Below, in pieces: positions 5,878 to 6,964 of a DNA stretch of 6,964 nt. Both the position numbers and the translations under genes were made by a program. The notes beneath the pieces were generated by a model, which saw only the letters and a program-made list of their open reading frames with translations, made no database searches and had not been told where the DNA came from. Source of the DNA: Thermoproteales archaeon (lineage in GTDB: Archaea > Thermoproteota > Thermoprotei > Thermoproteales > Thermocladiaceae). Position 1 is the stretch's first letter, and each line of letters starts with the position of its first letter. The stretch lies in contig JAMOMD010000328.1 in assembly GCA_027068725.1 (NCBI GenBank), positions 1 to 6,964 of the forward strand. The letters are read 5' to 3'.

Positions 5878-6964
5878 TTACGATTTCATAAGTTCCTCAA
5901 CAAGCTTCTTCAGCTTTTCAGCGAGTTCCTGCGCCTTCTGTGGATCCTTGTGCTCTACGAATATTCTGATTATTGGCTCTGTTCCGCTAGGTCTCACTAG
6001 GAACCATCCATCTTCCATGTCTACTCTTATGCCATCTATGAAAGTCTGTCTGTACTGTGCGTACTCACTCTTCAAGTGCTCTAGCACCTTCTCAAACTTT
6101 GGCCTATCCTCTGGCCTAATCTCAACTCTCGTCTTGACGGCATAATACTTCGGTAATTTATCATGTAGTTCACTTAGCTTAGCTTTTGTCTCGGCAAGTA
6201 GCTCCAACATTAGTAGCGTGGTCATTGGTCCATCTCTGACAGGGTGATGTCTCGTATAGAGAAATCCTCCATTCTCCTCAAATCCGCACATTGCCTTTGT
6301 CTCAAGAATCTTGTACGACACATTAATTGCACCTACTGGCGTCCACACGATCCTTAGTCCTCTCGGTGCTAGGACTTCCTCTACAAGTTTTGAGGATGAT
6401 ACTGGTGTTACGACAATTTTCTCGAACTCTCTCTCCTTATCTACGAGGAACTCCGTTATTATTGTGCCTGACCTATCGCCCCACATGAATCTTCCCTTAT
6501 CATCGATGAATATTGAGCGGTCAGCATCGCCATCATATGCTATGGCTAGGTCACACTTAAGCTCGAGAAGTACCTTGATGGTGTCCTGCACAGTGTCTGG
6601 TCTTGGTTCAGGTATTCTTGCTGGGAACAGACCGTCAGGATTAGAGTTCAGAGCTATGTACTTCACCTTAGCTCTTCTTAGAAGTTCAGGTACTATGACG
6701 GAGGCTGCGCCATTTGCACAATCAACAACTACTCTGAAGCCTGCCTTTGCAATCTTATCAACATCTACGCGAGAGAGCGTGTCCTCAATGTACGTATCCA
6801 GTAGATACCTAGCCTCCTGTGCACGTCCAATATTCCTAAAATCAGCAAGCGAGAACTTCTCTGTCCAGTAAATCTCCTCTATCTTCTCTTCTTCACTACG
6901 TGGAATCTCTATGCCATTTGGTCCGACAACCTTGATACCATTGTACTCAGGTGGATTATGACTT
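5878..6964 (-). CDS. glmM: Phosphohexomutase (phosphoglucosamine mutase / phosphomannomutase family), 5' end outside window
   Basis: Alpha-D-phosphohexomutase interconverting hexose 6- and 1-phosphates, feeding sugar-nucleotide synthesis for glycans. The 361 residues present begin at SHNPPEYNGIK, whose first serine (codon 6961-6963) is the phosphoserine that carries the transferred phosphate; about 95-100 N-terminal residues, including the preceding TA, lie beyond the edge. In partial numbering, the Mg-binding loop DGDADR is at 144-149, the sugar-specificity loop FEENGG at 228-233 and the phosphate-binding RPSGTEP loop at 324-330, so all retained active-site elements are intact. VVDCANGAA marks the start of domain 2. 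The GTG at 6664-6666 is an internal valine, not a start. The EENGG loop resembles archaeal GlmM-like enzymes, but these can also act on mannose or glucose phosphates, so the symbol is tentative. Expected genomic role: precursor supply for glycosylation or lipid-linked sugars. Confidence 0.92.
   Translation of the reverse strand, partial: SHNPPEYNGIKVVGPNGIEIPRSEEEKIEEIYWTEKFSLADFRNIGRAQEARYLLDTYIEDTLSRVDVDKIAKAGFRVVVDCANGAASVIVPELLRRAKVKYIALNSNPDGLFPARIPEPRPDTVQDTIKVLLELKCDLAIAYDGDADRSIFIDDKGRFMWGDRSGTIITEFLVDKEREFEKIVVTPVSSSKLVEEVLAPRGLRIVWTPVGAINVSYKILETKAMCGFEENGGFLYTRHHPVRDGPMTTLLMLELLAETKAKLSELHDKLPKYYAVKTRVEIRPEDRPKFEKVLEHLKSEYAQYRQTFIDGIRVDMEDGWFLVRPSGTEPIIRIFVEHKDPQKAQELAEKLKKLVEELMKS

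Noticed and set aside
6311..6871. 186-codon + strand frame rich in Ser/Thr
   Set aside because: It is antisense to the phosphohexomutase, whose catalytic motifs lie on the other strand in this interval.

Overview
The window looks like chromosomal DNA of a hyperthermophilic archaeon, most likely of the Thermoproteota/Crenarchaeota (Desulfurococcales-like). The evidence is a GHMP-type shikimate kinase (the archaeal, not the bacterial, form), an archaeal HTH-ACT regulator, an Lhr-type helicase, a four-cluster ferredoxin of the kind found with archaeal tungsten oxidoreductases, heavy use of AGA/AGG and ATA codons, TATA boxes about 26 nt upstream of apparently leaderless starts, and a disulphide-rich secreted protein. 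The species cannot be named from sequence alone.

Layout, left to right: (1) the C-terminal 653 residues of an Lhr-like superfamily 2 helicase on the + strand, truncated by the left edge; (2) convergent with it, a small HTH + ACT-domain regulator on the - strand; (3) an 88-bp divergent promoter region; (4) a + strand operon of two genes: a 628-residue predicted membrane-anchored surface protein of unknown function, with about six Ig-like repeats, 20 cysteines and 18 N-glycosylation sequons, and a shikimate kinase whose ATG overlaps the upstream stop codon; (5) only 2 bp further on and convergent, a ferredoxin-like protein with four [4Fe-4S] motifs; (6) a 55-bp gap carrying the ferredoxin promoter; (7) a phosphohexomutase (GlmM/phosphomannomutase family) on the - strand, cut by the right edge exactly at its catalytic serine.

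Genes are packed tightly. No RNA gene, mobile element, CRISPR array or gene-free stretch over 300 bp was seen. Most genes are ordinary housekeeping or metabolic ones. The parts worth a second look are the surface protein translationally coupled to an aromatic-amino-acid enzyme, the amino-acid-sensing (ACT) regulator divergent from that operon, a CACTAG hexamer just upstream of the TATA box at all three recognisable promoters, and a sharp change of base skew inside the surface-protein gene. A linked picture, in which the ACT regulator senses an amino acid and controls the aroK operon through the shared promoter region, is inference only.
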